Source of the DNA: Actinomycetota bacterium
Lineage (GTDB): Bacteria; Actinomycetota; Thermoleophilia; Solirubrobacterales; Solirubrobacteraceae
Direction: 5' to 3'
DNA length: 49,905 nt
Assembly (NCBI GenBank): GCA_005888335.1
Contig: VAWY01000132.1
Span: 1-49,905, forward strand
Shown here: positions 41,605-49,389 of the stretch, in pieces
Numbering within the stretch: the stretch's first letter is position 1
Layout of the letters: every line of letters begins with the position of its first letter
Notes under the pieces: generated by a model
Told to the model about the DNA's origin: nothing
Database searches by the model: none
The model's input: the letters and a program-made list of their open reading frames with translations, nothing else
Made by a program: the position numbers and the translations under genes

Positions 41605-41958
41605 ATGGCGCGCGTCCTCGCGCTCGTGCCGGACCTGCTCTTCGGCTCGCATGTGCAGTCGATGCTGCGCGACGCCGGCCACGACGTCGAGCTCGTCTCC
41701 GGCGAGACCGAGGTCTGGGACCAGATCGCCGGGACCGACGTGCTCGTGGTGGATCTCACCGACGCCGAGCTCGACGGCATCGGCCTGATCGACACGCTCA
41801 AGACCGGCGGCGAGATGCACGGCGTCCGGACGCTGGGCTTCTACTCGCACGTCGAGGCGCACGTGCGCGAGCGCGCGCTCGCGGCCGGGTTCGACTCGGT
41901 GGTGCCGCGGTCGCGGATGGCACGCGAGGGCGCGGCGCTCGTTGCGGGCCTGGCCTAG
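41605..41958 (+). CDS. Stand-alone receiver-like protein, probably degenerate
   Basis: A 117-residue CheY-like fold: strand VLALVPDLLFG, then DVLVVDLTDAELDGIGLI with an Asp where phosphorylation would occur, strand RTLGFYSHV, and end AGFDSVVPRSRM. The acidic pair after strand 1 is absent (VPDL) and the conserved Lys before the last helix is replaced by Arg/Ser, so phosphorylation is doubtful. It may be a pseudo-receiver acting by protein contact. The stop shares CTAG with the convergent lipoprotein gene. Confidence 0.72.
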   Translation: MARVLALVPDLLFGSHVQSMLRDAGHDVELVSGETEVWDQIAGTDVLVVDLTDAELDGIGLIDTLKTGGEMHGVRTLGFYSHVEAHVRERALAAGFDSVVPRSRMAREGAALVAGLA

Positions 41959-42959
41959 CCCTCCTGCTCGCCGGCGGCCTGCTGCGCGAAGCGCGGCGCG
42001 AACATCCGGGCGACGTCGGGTGGCCGGCGGACGATGCCGAACCGCGCCTCCCAGCGCGCCCACTGGCGCAGCGACCGGACGTCGAGCGTGCCGAAGCGCC
42101 CGGAGGCGCCGACGAAGGCGGAGTCGAGCTCGCCGACCTGCGTGCTCAGCGCGGCGCGGTCGAGGCCCGGCACCTCCGCGATGAGGTCCTCGACGCTGGA
42201 GTCGGGGTCGGCGAGCGTGAAGCGGTAGCCCCGCGCGATGGCGCGCACGGTGGCGCCTACCAGCGCGGGGTTCGTGTCGACGGTCGCCCGCGTCGTCGTC
42301 AGGACGAGCTCGGGGTAGGGCGGGGCGCCGAACTCGTCGACGCGGAACTCGCGCGCGCCGGGCATCCGCTTGCGCAGCTGGATGCCCTCGACGTTCCAGA
42401 ACGCGGTGGCCCCGGCGACGCGGTGGGCGAGGAGGCTCTTGACGGCGTCGAAGCCGATGTTGACCTTGTGCACGCGCGCGGGGTTGCCGCCGGCGCCCTT
42501 GATCGTCGAGCGCAGCACGGCGTCGTCGGAGGGCAGGCCGGTGACCCCGACGCGCCGCCCCTCGAGGTCGCGCGGGGTGCGGACGTCGGGCTCGGCCAGC
42601 ACGGCGGCGAGCGGGCGCTGGACGAGCGCGAGCACGGCAACGAGGTCGCGGCCCTTCGCGCGCGCGATGGCGAGGTCGTGGAGGTCGAGCACGGCGAAGG
42701 TGACGCGCCCGGTGAGCAGGAGCTTGGTGGCATCGGCGCCCGATGCGGGGGCGCGCACGTGCAGGTGCACGCCCTCGGCCTCGTCGTAGCCGCGGCGCAC
42801 CGCCGAGTAGATACCGGCGTGGACGCCGTTGGGGGTGAAGTCGAGCAGAACGGTGGCGTCCTGGTCGGGGCTCTCGGCCCCGCCGGAGCTGCCGCAGCCG
42901 ACGAGCGCCGCGCAGGCGACGACGGCGACCAGCGAGGCGAGGGAGCCAAGCGTCCGCAC
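41955..42959 (-). CDS. NMT1/Thi5-like ABC substrate-binding lipoprotein
   Basis: A 334-residue periplasmic-type binding protein anchored as a lipoprotein (VVACAALVGC, lipobox LVGC). The fold follows NMT1/THI5-like and SsuA-like proteins: LLDFTPNGVHAGIY, LLTGRVTFAVLDLHDLAIARAKG (core VTFAVLDLHD), LEGRRVGVTGLPSDDAV. The N-terminal HAGIY block is typical of pyrimidine precursor or thiamine-related binders. No permease or ATPase gene adjoins it, so it must use a transporter encoded elsewhere. It starts 11 nt from the divergent aquaporin gene. Confidence 0.87.
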   Translation of the reverse strand: MRTLGSLASLVAVVACAALVGCGSSGGAESPDQDATVLLDFTPNGVHAGIYSAVRRGYDEAEGVHLHVRAPASGADATKLLLTGRVTFAVLDLHDLAIARAKGRDLVAVLALVQRPLAAVLAEPDVRTPRDLEGRRVGVTGLPSDDAVLRSTIKGAGGNPARVHKVNIGFDAVKSLLAHRVAGATAFWNVEGIQLRKRMPGAREFRVDEFGAPPYPELVLTTTRATVDTNPALVGATVRAIARGYRFTLADPDSSVEDLIAEVPGLDRAALSTQVGELDSAFVGASGRFGTLDVRSLRQWARWEARFGIVRRPPDVARMFAPRFAQQAAGEQEG

Positions 42960-42970
42960 CGTCGTGCATC

Positions 42971-43819
42971 ATGGCGACTCTCATGACCGCCGACCCCACT
43001 GACATCCCCGACGCGATCGAGCCGCGCGGCGCCGCCGCCTACGTCGCCGAGTTCCTCGGGACGTTCATGCTCGTTCTGTTCGTCGCCGTGATCGTCATCG
43101 TCAACTCGCGCGACGGACTCGGCTTCACCGACTGGGCCGTGATCGGCCTGGTCCACGCCTTCGTCCTGATGCTGCTCGTCAACTCGCTGGGCGGCACCTC
43201 GGGCGCCCACTTCAACCCGGCCGTCACGGCCACGCTGACGGCGCTGCGCAAGATCACCCCCGCCGACGGGCTGATCTACGTCATCGTCCAGCTCGCCGGC
43301 GCCGTCGCGGCGGCGCTCGTGGCCAAGGCGCTGCTCACCGACGAGGGCGACTTCGTCCACTACGGCGCCGTCGCGGTCAGCCCGCACACCACGAAGTTCG
43401 GCGGCTTCATCTGCGAGGTCATCGGGACCTTCACGCTGATGTGGGCGATCATGGCCGCGGCGGTCAACCCACGGGCCCCCCGGGCCTGGGCGGGGTTCAT
43501 GATCGGCGCCGCGCTGGGGCTCGGCGTCATGACGTTCGGCTTCCTGACCGGAGCGGGCTTCAACCCGGCGCGCGCGTTCGGCCCGGCGATCGTCTCGGGC
43601 GAGTTCGGCGGCGTGGGGACGTTCCTGATCGTCTACATCGTCGGGCCGCTCGTCGGCGGGCTGCTCGCCGGGACGGGCTACACGGCGGTCGTCCTGCGCC
43701 CGCAGGCCGCTGAGTACGGGATCACGGACGTCGCCGTCGGCCCAGAGGGCGAGCTGATCGTCGAACGCGACATCGGCCGCGAGCGGCCGGGGACGAGGCC
43801 GATCGACAAGCTCGACTGA
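42971..43819 (+). CDS. MIP-family channel (aquaporin), second copy
   Basis: A 282-residue six-helix MIP channel with NPA motifs HFNPAV and GFNPARA. It differs from the first copy in a hydrophilic N-terminal arm of about 22 residues and a C-terminal tail (YGITDVAVGPEGELIVERDI). Start could be ATG 42971 or ATG 42983; both precede the first helix. It is divergent from the Thi5-like lipoprotein gene and upstream of fbiC. Confidence 0.9.
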   Translation: MATLMTADPTDIPDAIEPRGAAAYVAEFLGTFMLVLFVAVIVIVNSRDGLGFTDWAVIGLVHAFVLMLLVNSLGGTSGAHFNPAVTATLTALRKITPADGLIYVIVQLAGAVAAALVAKALLTDEGDFVHYGAVAVSPHTTKFGGFICEVIGTFTLMWAIMAAAVNPRAPRAWAGFMIGAALGLGVMTFGFLTGAGFNPARAFGPAIVSGEFGGVGTFLIVYIVGPLVGGLLAGTGYTAVVLRPQAAEYGITDVAVGPEGELIVERDIGRERPGTRPIDKLD

Positions 43820-43827
43820 AGCCACCG

Positions 43828-43857
43828 CTGAAGCCGGGCTCCCGGGCCGCGTAGCAT
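43828..43857 (+). promoter_or_regulatory. Probable promoter of fbiC, leaderless
   Basis: -10 TAGCAT (43852-43857) stands 7 nt before the GTG start; 18 nt further upstream is CTGAAG (43828-43833), a weak -35. No Shine-Dalgarno is present. Confidence 0.5.
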
Positions 43858-43864
43858 TCCCGCA

Positions 43865-46072
43865 GTGCCCCGGCGCGTCACGTACTCGCGCAACGTCACG
43901 CTCTCGCTGTCGCGGACGTGCCGCTGCTACTGCAAGTACTGCTCGTTCGCGACCCACCAGGCGCACCTGCACGAGCCCGAGGAGGTCCTGGCGCTGCTCG
44001 ACCGGGCGAAGCGGCGCGGGGTCAAGGAGCTGCTCGTGCTCACAGGCGAGGCTCCCGATGAGCACGCCGGGGTGCGCGAGCGGCTGAAGGCGCTGGGCTT
44101 CGACGACTTTGTCGGCTACGTGGCGTGGTGCTGCGAGCGCGCGCTCGAGCGCGGGCTGCTGCCGCACACCAACCTCGGCGTGCTCGACCGCGCGCAGCTC
44201 GCGAGGCTGCGCGAGGTGACCGCGTCGCAGGGGCTCATGCTCGAGTCGGTCAACCCTGACCTCGTCGTCCATCAGGGCTCGCCGACCAAGCACCCGGCGG
44301 CGCGGCTGGAGTTCCTCAGGGCGGCGGGGGAGCTGCGCATCCCGTTCACGAGCGGGATCCTCGTCGGGATCGGCGAGTCCGAGGACGACCGGATGGCGTC
44401 GCTGGAGGCGCTCGCCGCGGTGCACGCCGAGTTCGGGCACGTGCAGGAGGTGATCCTGCAGAACTACGTGCCGCACCGGCGCTACTACGGCGAGGAGCCG
44501 GCGGAGATCGCCACCGAGGCGGCCGAGGCCTACTGGCGCACCGGGGTCGGCGCCCCGCCCGAGCTCGAGCGGCCGGCGTGGGCGACCGACGTGACCGTCT
44601 CCGACATGGAGCGTCTGATCGCCGAGTGCCGGCGGCTGATGCCCGACGTCGGGGTCCAGGTGCCGCCGAACCTGGCCGACTGGTGGCCGCGGCTGGTGCG
44701 TGCGGGCGCCAGCGACCTCGGTGGGCTGTCGGCGAACGGCGACCACATCTCGCCCGAGCACCCGTTCCCGTCGCCGCACCAGGTGCGCAAGCGGCTGGCG
44801 CCCGAGGGCTTCGCGCTGACCGAGCGCCTGTGTGTCTACCCGCAGTACATCGCGCCGGAGTGGCTTGGCCAGGGCGTGCTCGACGTGATCAAGCGCGAGT
44901 TCTGGTCGTTCATCCCGCGCCGCGGCTCGGGGCGCCGCGAGGAGCGGCCGATCCGCCGCGAGCTGGTGGGCGCGGCGATCGCCAAGGCCCGCGACGGCGC
45001 GTGGCTGGAGCCCGACGAGCTCACGGCGCTGTTCGGCGAGACGCGCCCGGAGGCGATCGAGGACATGCGCCAGGCCGCCGACGAGCTGCGCGCCGAGCTG
45101 GCCGGCGAGAGGGTGACCTACGTCGTCAACCGCAACATCAACGTCTCGAACATCTGCGTTGTCGGGTGCGCGTTCTGCGGCTTCGGCCAGGGCAAGCGCT
45201 CGCCCGACGCCTACGAGCACGACGAGCCCGAGTTCCGCCGCCGCGTGCGCGAGGCGGTCGACTACGGCGCGACCGAGATCTGCATGCAGTCGGGCATCCA
45301 TCCCGACTGGGGGCTGGAGGACTACGAGCGCTGGCTGCGCGTGGCCAAGGACGAGGCGTCGCAGCTGCACCTGCACGCGTACAGCGCGATGGAGGTCGCG
45401 CACATGTGCGACGTCAGCGGCCTGCCGCCGATCGAGGTCTTCCGCCGCCTGGCCGACGCCGGGTTGGGCTCGACGCCGGGGACCGCGGCCGAGGTTCTCC
45501 ACGACGGGGTGCGCGAGCGCATCAGCCCGAACAAGCTGCCGGTCGGGCGCTGGGTCGAGATCATCGAGGCGTCGCACGCGGCGGGGCTGCGCTCGACGGT
45601 GACCGTGATGTTCGGGCACGTCGAGGAGCCGTGGGAGCTGGCCGAGCACATGCGCGTCGTGCGCGCGCTGCAGGAGCGCACCGGCGGCTTCACCGAGTTC
45701 GTGCCGCTGAGCTTCATCCCGTTCCACACGCTGCTGGGGCGCACGCACGGCATCGAGGAGATCTCCCGCGAGGAGAACCTCAAGCACACCGCGGTCTTCC
45801 GCCTCGCGCTGGGCAAGACGGTCCGCAACCTCCAGGCGAGCTGGGTCAAGATGGGCCTCGACGCGGCGACCGAGGCGCTGCGCTGGGGCGTCAACGACCT
45901 CGGCGGCACGCTGATGGAGGAGAACATCTCGCGCCTGGCGGGCTCCTACCACGGCGTCCGCCTCGACCCGCCCGAGCTCATCGCCGCCGCCCATCGCGCG
46001 CAGCGCCCGGCGGCGGAGCGCACGACGCTCTACGAGATCGTGCGCGAGCACCCGCTGCCCGTCGCCGCCTGA
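43865..46072 (+). CDS. fbiC: FO synthase FbiC (CofG-CofH fusion)
   Basis: A 735-residue protein with two radical-SAM domains that makes the deazaflavin FO of coenzyme F420 from tyrosine and a pyrimidine precursor. The N-terminal CofG half has its cluster at Cys19, Cys23, Cys26 (CRCYCKYC). The C-terminal CofH half has CVVGCAFC. The fused arrangement is the actinobacterial form; archaea have separate CofG and CofH. It is convergent with the cofE-cofC-cofD-npdG operon, 20 nt apart, completing the cluster. Confidence 0.96.
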   Translation: MPRRVTYSRNVTLSLSRTCRCYCKYCSFATHQAHLHEPEEVLALLDRAKRRGVKELLVLTGEAPDEHAGVRERLKALGFDDFVGYVAWCCERALERGLLPHTNLGVLDRAQLARLREVTASQGLMLESVNPDLVVHQGSPTKHPAARLEFLRAAGELRIPFTSGILVGIGESEDDRMASLEALAAVHAEFGHVQEVILQNYVPHRRYYGEEPAEIATEAAEAYWRTGVGAPPELERPAWATDVTVSDMERLIAECRRLMPDVGVQVPPNLADWWPRLVRAGASDLGGLSANGDHISPEHPFPSPHQVRKRLAPEGFALTERLCVYPQYIAPEWLGQGVLDVIKREFWSFIPRRGSGRREERPIRRELVGAAIAKARDGAWLEPDELTALFGETRPEAIEDMRQAADELRAELAGERVTYVVNRNINVSNICVVGCAFCGFGQGKRSPDAYEHDEPEFRRRVREAVDYGATEICMQSGIHPDWGLEDYERWLRVAKDEASQLHLHAYSAMEVAHMCDVSGLPPIEVFRRLADAGLGSTPGTAAEVLHDGVRERISPNKLPVGRWVEIIEASHAAGLRSTVTVMFGHVEEPWELAEHMRVVRALQERTGGFTEFVPLSFIPFHTLLGRTHGIEEISREENLKHTAVFRLALGKTVRNLQASWVKMGLDAATEALRWGVNDLGGTLMEENISRLAGSYHGVRLDPPELIAAAHRAQRPAAERTTLYEIVREHPLPVAA

Positions 46073-46092
46073 GCGCGGACGGCCTCCTAGGC

Positions 46093-46836
46093 TTAGGCGA
46101 AGAGGTCCTCGGCCGGGTCGCGCAGCAGCGCGGCCACGCCGGGCCCGTCGTCGCCGGTCACATGACGCTCGAGCCCGCGCAGGACGACGACCGGCTCGCG
46201 CGAGTCCTTGGCCCGCGTGAGATCGGCAGCCGCCGCCGCTTCGTCGGCGATGGCGATCGCCGTCGCGTGCAGCTCGCGGCCGTGGGCGTCGGTGCGCCCG
46301 CGCCAGTCGTCGACGGATACCAGGCCGGCGATGCCGATGGCCACCTCGCACTGGCCGCGCCGCCATGCGCGCCCGAAGGAGTCCGTGATGATCACCGCCG
46401 GCCGCGCCCCGGCGCGCTCGGCCAGCGCGGCGCGCAGCCCGCGCGCCGAGTGGTCGGGGTCGCGGGGGAGGACGACGAGCGCGTCGGGCCGCCCCGCGTT
46501 GGACGCGTCGACGCCGGCGTTGGCGCAGACGAAGCCGTGGCGCGTCCGGCAGATGATCACGCCCGGCCGCGACCGGACGATCTCGGCGGCCTCGTCGAGG
46601 ACGACCTGGATGTGGCGCGGATCCTTGCCGTGCAATGCGGCGAGCTCGAGGGCGCGATCGCCGGGCGCGACGCGGCTCAGAGCGACGACGCGCCCCTCGG
46701 CCTTGGAGACGACCTTGTGGGCGACCGCCAGCACGTCGCCGTCGCGCAGCGGCACGTCGAGGCCGGCGATCAGGGCGGCGAGGTCATCGCCCGGCCGCAC
46801 CTCGGGCAGCCCGCGGAGCGCGAGCGCCGTGATCAC
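46093..46836 (-). CDS. cofE: F420-0:L-glutamate ligase CofE (single-domain)
   Basis: A 247-residue GTP-dependent gamma-glutamyl ligase that adds glutamates to F420-0. Family blocks are HKVVSKAEGRVV, RTRHGFVCANAGVDASN, VIITDSFGRAWRRGQ and IGIAGLVSVDDWRG. It is the single-domain form: the C-terminal nitroreductase-like domain of actinobacterial FbiB, which reduces dehydro-F420-0, is absent. The GTG start overlaps the stop of the repeat ORF as GTGA. Confidence 0.94.
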   Translation of the reverse strand: MITALALRGLPEVRPGDDLAALIAGLDVPLRDGDVLAVAHKVVSKAEGRVVALSRVAPGDRALELAALHGKDPRHIQVVLDEAAEIVRSRPGVIICRTRHGFVCANAGVDASNAGRPDALVVLPRDPDHSARGLRAALAERAGARPAVIITDSFGRAWRRGQCEVAIGIAGLVSVDDWRGRTDAHGRELHATAIAIADEAAAAADLTRAKDSREPVVVLRGLERHVTGDDGPGVAALLRDPAEDLFA

Positions 46837-47084
46837 GAGTTCGCCTGCGAACTCGCAAGCGACCGCGAGCCGTGGCCGGCGGAGTCCGCCGCGGCGCTAC
46901 GCGAGCGGTCGCCCGACCGCGAGCCGTGGCCGGCGGAGTCCGCCGCGGCGCTACGCGAGCGGTCGCCCGACCGCGAGCCGTGGCCGGCGGAGTCCGCCGC
47001 GGCGCTACGCGAGCGGTCGCCCGACCGCGAGCCATCGCCGACAAGGGGCGCGGCGGCGACGCTCCGCGAGCGTCCGCCGATCAC
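46833..47084 (-). CDS. Putative Ser/Arg-repeat protein inside the cof operon (83 aa)
   Basis: An 83-codon frame whose GTG overlaps the cofC stop (GTGA) and whose TGA overlaps the cofE GTG (GTGA), so it fills the gap with perfect coupling geometry. It is built from three identical 18-residue units, GDRSRSAAADSAGHGSRS, with short unique ends (MIGGRSRSVAAAPLVGDG; LASSQANS). Third positions are about 90% G/C in this frame, higher than in the alternative frames. The predicted product is disordered and rich in Ser, Arg, Ala and Gly. Alternatively the DNA is a palindromic repeat array that happens to stay open. Confidence 0.5.
   Translation of the reverse strand: MIGGRSRSVAAAPLVGDGSRSGDRSRSAAADSAGHGSRSGDRSRSAAADSAGHGSRSGDRSRSAAADSAGHGSRSLASSQANS
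46861..47022. repeat. 54-bp tandem repeat, three perfect copies plus partial
   Basis: Copies at 46861-46914, 46915-46968 and 46969-47022 are identical; a diverged partial follows at 47023. Each unit contains two short palindromes, CGGCGGA-G-TCCGCCG and (across the junction) GCGGTCG-CC-CGACCGC. The 54-nt period keeps reading frame. Perfect identity indicates recent expansion. Confidence 0.95.
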
Positions 47085-47719
47085 GACTGGGCGGTCGCGG
47101 CCGCCAGCGCCGCCGCGGTGCGCGGGCCGAGCCGGCCCTCGGCGCGCAGGGCGGCGAGGTCATCGGGCGTGTCGACGTCGAGCGCGAGCGCGGGGACGTC
47201 GACGACCGCGTGCTCGAGCCCGGCGGCCTCGGCCGCGGTCTCGTGGCGGCGCCGGCTGCCCGGCCCGAACGCCGGCGCGATCGCCCCGGGCGGCGTGAGC
47301 AGCAGCGCGTTGGTCCCGGTGCCGTGGCGGTCCGGCACGACGACCACGGGCTCGCCGCGCCCGAGCAGCGCCTCGAGGTCGCCCGCTTGCAGGCAGGGCG
47401 TGTCGCCGGGCACCAGCAGCGCGCGCTGCGCGCCGATCTCGCGCGCCGCCAGGACGCCGACCGCCGCGGCGGCGCTCTGCCCGGCCTCGTCGCGGTCCGC
47501 GACCACGTGCGCGCCGCACGAGACCGCCTGCTCGGCCACGGCGGGCTCGCCGGTGACGACGACGACGCGCGCGAAGGCCTCGAAGCCGCACAGCACCTCG
47601 AGGACGTCGGCGGCCATCGCCGCCGCCAGCTGCTGGCGCGCGCCGTCCGGGAGCGCCCCGCGCAGCCGCTGCTTCGCGCGGGCGAAGCGCTTGACCGGAA
47701 GCACCGCGACCGTGCGCAT
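47081..47719 (-). CDS. cofC: CofC/FbiD guanylyltransferase of F420 synthesis
   Basis: A 212-residue nucleotidyltransferase that activates 2-phospholactate or phosphoenolpyruvate with GTP for F420 assembly. It shows the MobA-like start VAVLPVKRFARAKQRL, 'GQSAAAAVG', the metal/nucleotide motif LLVPGDTPCL and the late DVDTPDDLAAL. In actinobacteria the substrate is thought to be phosphoenolpyruvate, yielding dehydro-F420-0; which one applies here is not readable. It is 6 nt after cofD. Confidence 0.93.
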   Translation of the reverse strand: MRTVAVLPVKRFARAKQRLRGALPDGARQQLAAAMAADVLEVLCGFEAFARVVVVTGEPAVAEQAVSCGAHVVADRDEAGQSAAAAVGVLAAREIGAQRALLVPGDTPCLQAGDLEALLGRGEPVVVVPDRHGTGTNALLLTPPGAIAPAFGPGSRRRHETAAEAAGLEHAVVDVPALALDVDTPDDLAALRAEGRLGPRTAAALAAATAQS

Positions 47720-47725
47720 CGCGCG

Positions 47726-48637
47726 TCAGGCTAGACCCCGGGTGAAGCGCAGCGTCTCGCGGGCCACGCGCGCGCGGGCGTCGGGGTCGTCCATGAGCGT
47801 CGCGGTCACCAGCGCCGGCACCGCCGCCTCGACGCTCTCCTCGTCGCACACGAGCCCGTCGAGCACGTCGCCGTAGTACGCGGCGACGCCCCCGGCGTCG
47901 GCGAGGACGCCCGCCCAGCGCAGGAAGGGCTCGGTCGGGCCCTTGACCACCTCGCCGCCGACGAAGGGCGACACCGCGACGACCGGCGCGCGGGCCTCGC
48001 GCAGGGCGTCGCGCAGCCCCCCGACCGCGAGGATCGGCCCGATCGAGGCGACGGGGTTGGACGGCCCGATGACAATCGCGTCGGCCGCGTCGATGGCCTC
48101 GAGCACCGCCTCCGTCGGCCGCGCCGCCTGCGCGCCGCGGAACTCGACGCCCTCGACGGGCCCGGCGGCGCGCTCGCGGATCATGAACTCCTGGAACGGG
48201 CGCCAGGCGCCGCCGGTCATCACAGCGGTGCGCACGGGCGCGTCGGTCATCGGCAGCACGCGCGCGCGCACGCCGAGCGCGGCCGCACCCTCGGCCAGCG
48301 CCTGCGTCGGCGTTGCGCCCTCGGCCAGCCGGCGCGCCCGGCGCAGGCACCAGGCGAGGTCGCGGTCGCCGAGGTTGAACCAGACGTCGTCGCCGAGCGC
48401 GCGCAGCCCCTCCATCACCGCGAACGTGTCGCCGCGCAGCCCCCAGCCGCGCTCGTCGATCACGTCGGCCAGCCAGAACGTGACGAGGTCGGGGTCGGGC
48501 GAGACGTGCGCGCCGTGGATCTCGACGTCGTCGCCGGTGTTGGCGATCACGGTCAGCGCGTCGCCCGCGATGTCGAGCATCCCGCGGGCGAGCTTGGCGC
48601 CGCCGGTCCCGCCGGCGAGCACGACTATTCCGGCCAC
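47726..48637 (-). CDS. cofD: CofD/FbiA 2-phospho-L-lactate (or enolpyruvyl) transferase
   Basis: A 303-residue transferase that joins the activated three-carbon unit to FO. Hallmarks are LAGGTGGAKLARG, VIANTGDDVEIHG, WFNLGDRDLAWCL and VIGPSNPVASIGPIL. It starts with GTG inside the last codons of npdG (13-nt overlap). The set npdG-cofD-cofC-ORF-cofE reads as one operon. Confidence 0.95.
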   Translation of the reverse strand: MAGIVVLAGGTGGAKLARGMLDIAGDALTVIANTGDDVEIHGAHVSPDPDLVTFWLADVIDERGWGLRGDTFAVMEGLRALGDDVWFNLGDRDLAWCLRRARRLAEGATPTQALAEGAAALGVRARVLPMTDAPVRTAVMTGGAWRPFQEFMIRERAAGPVEGVEFRGAQAARPTEAVLEAIDAADAIVIGPSNPVASIGPILAVGGLRDALREARAPVVAVSPFVGGEVVKGPTEPFLRWAGVLADAGGVAAYYGDVLDGLVCDEESVEAAVPALVTATLMDDPDARARVARETLRFTRGLA

Positions 48638-49293
48638 AGGTCAGCGGGCAGGCCGGTGAGCCTGATCCCCGAGTGCGTCTTGTAGCGCGCGTTGACGCCG
48701 ATCAGCAGCGCGGTGATCGACTCGACGATGCGCGCCTGCTCGAGCCGGCCGGCGTCGACCGGCCGCAGCCCCTCGATGCGCGCGATCAGCGCGGCGACCT
48801 CGCGCTTGTCGGCCTTGCGGTCGCCGCAGATCAGGACGTCCTCGTCGAGCGGCGCGTCGAGGTCGGCGAGCGTGGGGGCGCCCACCGTGTGCAGGGCGGC
48901 GACCACGCGCACGCCGTCGGGCGCCATCTCGGCGGCCTGTTGCGCGGCCGAGCCCTGCCAGACCCCGAGCGTCCGTGTCGCCCGGCCGCTCACCGCGGCG
49001 GCGAGCGGCACCGTGCAGTCGACGAGGATCTGCCCCTCGCGCAGCGCGCCCTTGAGGTTGGTCAGCGTCTCGGACTGCGAGCGAAAGGGGACCGTGAGCA
49101 CGACGATCGGCGCCTCGCGCGCGGCGTCGGCGTTCTCGCGGCCCTCCTGCGCGCCGGTGCGCTGCGCCGCCTCACGCGCCCGGCCGGCGTCGCGCGAGCC
49201 GATGATGACCGGCACGCCGACGCGCGACCAGCGCATCGCCAGGCCAAAGCCGATGTTGCCGGTGCCGCCGATGATCGCCACTGGGTCGGCCAT
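48625..49293 (-). CDS. npdG: F420-dependent NADP+ oxidoreductase (NpdG/Fno)
   Basis: A 222-residue Rossmann protein exchanging hydride between F420H2 and NADP+. The dinucleotide motif is IIGGTGNIGFGLA and the phosphate-binding IIGSRDAGRA supports NADP. Later blocks are LTVPFRSQ, LVDCTVPL and VRVVAALHTVGAPTLADLD. It links the F420 pool to NADPH and is the first gene of the operon. The ATG at 49293 gives the canonical N-terminus. Confidence 0.93.
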   Translation of the reverse strand: MADPVAIIGGTGNIGFGLAMRWSRVGVPVIIGSRDAGRAREAAQRTGAQEGRENADAAREAPIVVLTVPFRSQSETLTNLKGALREGQILVDCTVPLAAAVSGRATRTLGVWQGSAAQQAAEMAPDGVRVVAALHTVGAPTLADLDAPLDEDVLICGDRKADKREVAALIARIEGLRPVDAGRLEQARIVESITALLIGVNARYKTHSGIRLTGLPADLWPE

Positions 49294-49319
49294 GAAGGCG
49301 GGCGAGTCTGTCACAGCCG

Positions 49320-49340
49320 GCCGGACGAAGGCCGTCCGGC
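49320..49340. repeat. Short hairpin between npdG and the thioesterase gene
   Basis: GCCGGAC-GAAGGCC-GTCCGGC, a 7-bp perfect stem in the 96-nt divergent promoter region. It may be an operator or simple GC-rich intergenic palindrome. Confidence 0.35.
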
Positions 49341-49389
49341 GCAAGGGCGCCCGCTGGACGCAGGGCCGCCGTGCTATCCATGACGGTCG

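Noticed and set aside
42299..46366. A 1355-codon open frame on the minus strand
   Set aside because: It lies opposite fbiC and the second aquaporin, is dominated by Arg/Ala/Asp low-complexity sequence and shows no domain. It is a by-product of rare stop codons in GC-rich DNA.
46861..47022. CRISPR array
   Set aside because: Three identical 54-bp units abut directly with no spacers between them, and no cas genes are present.
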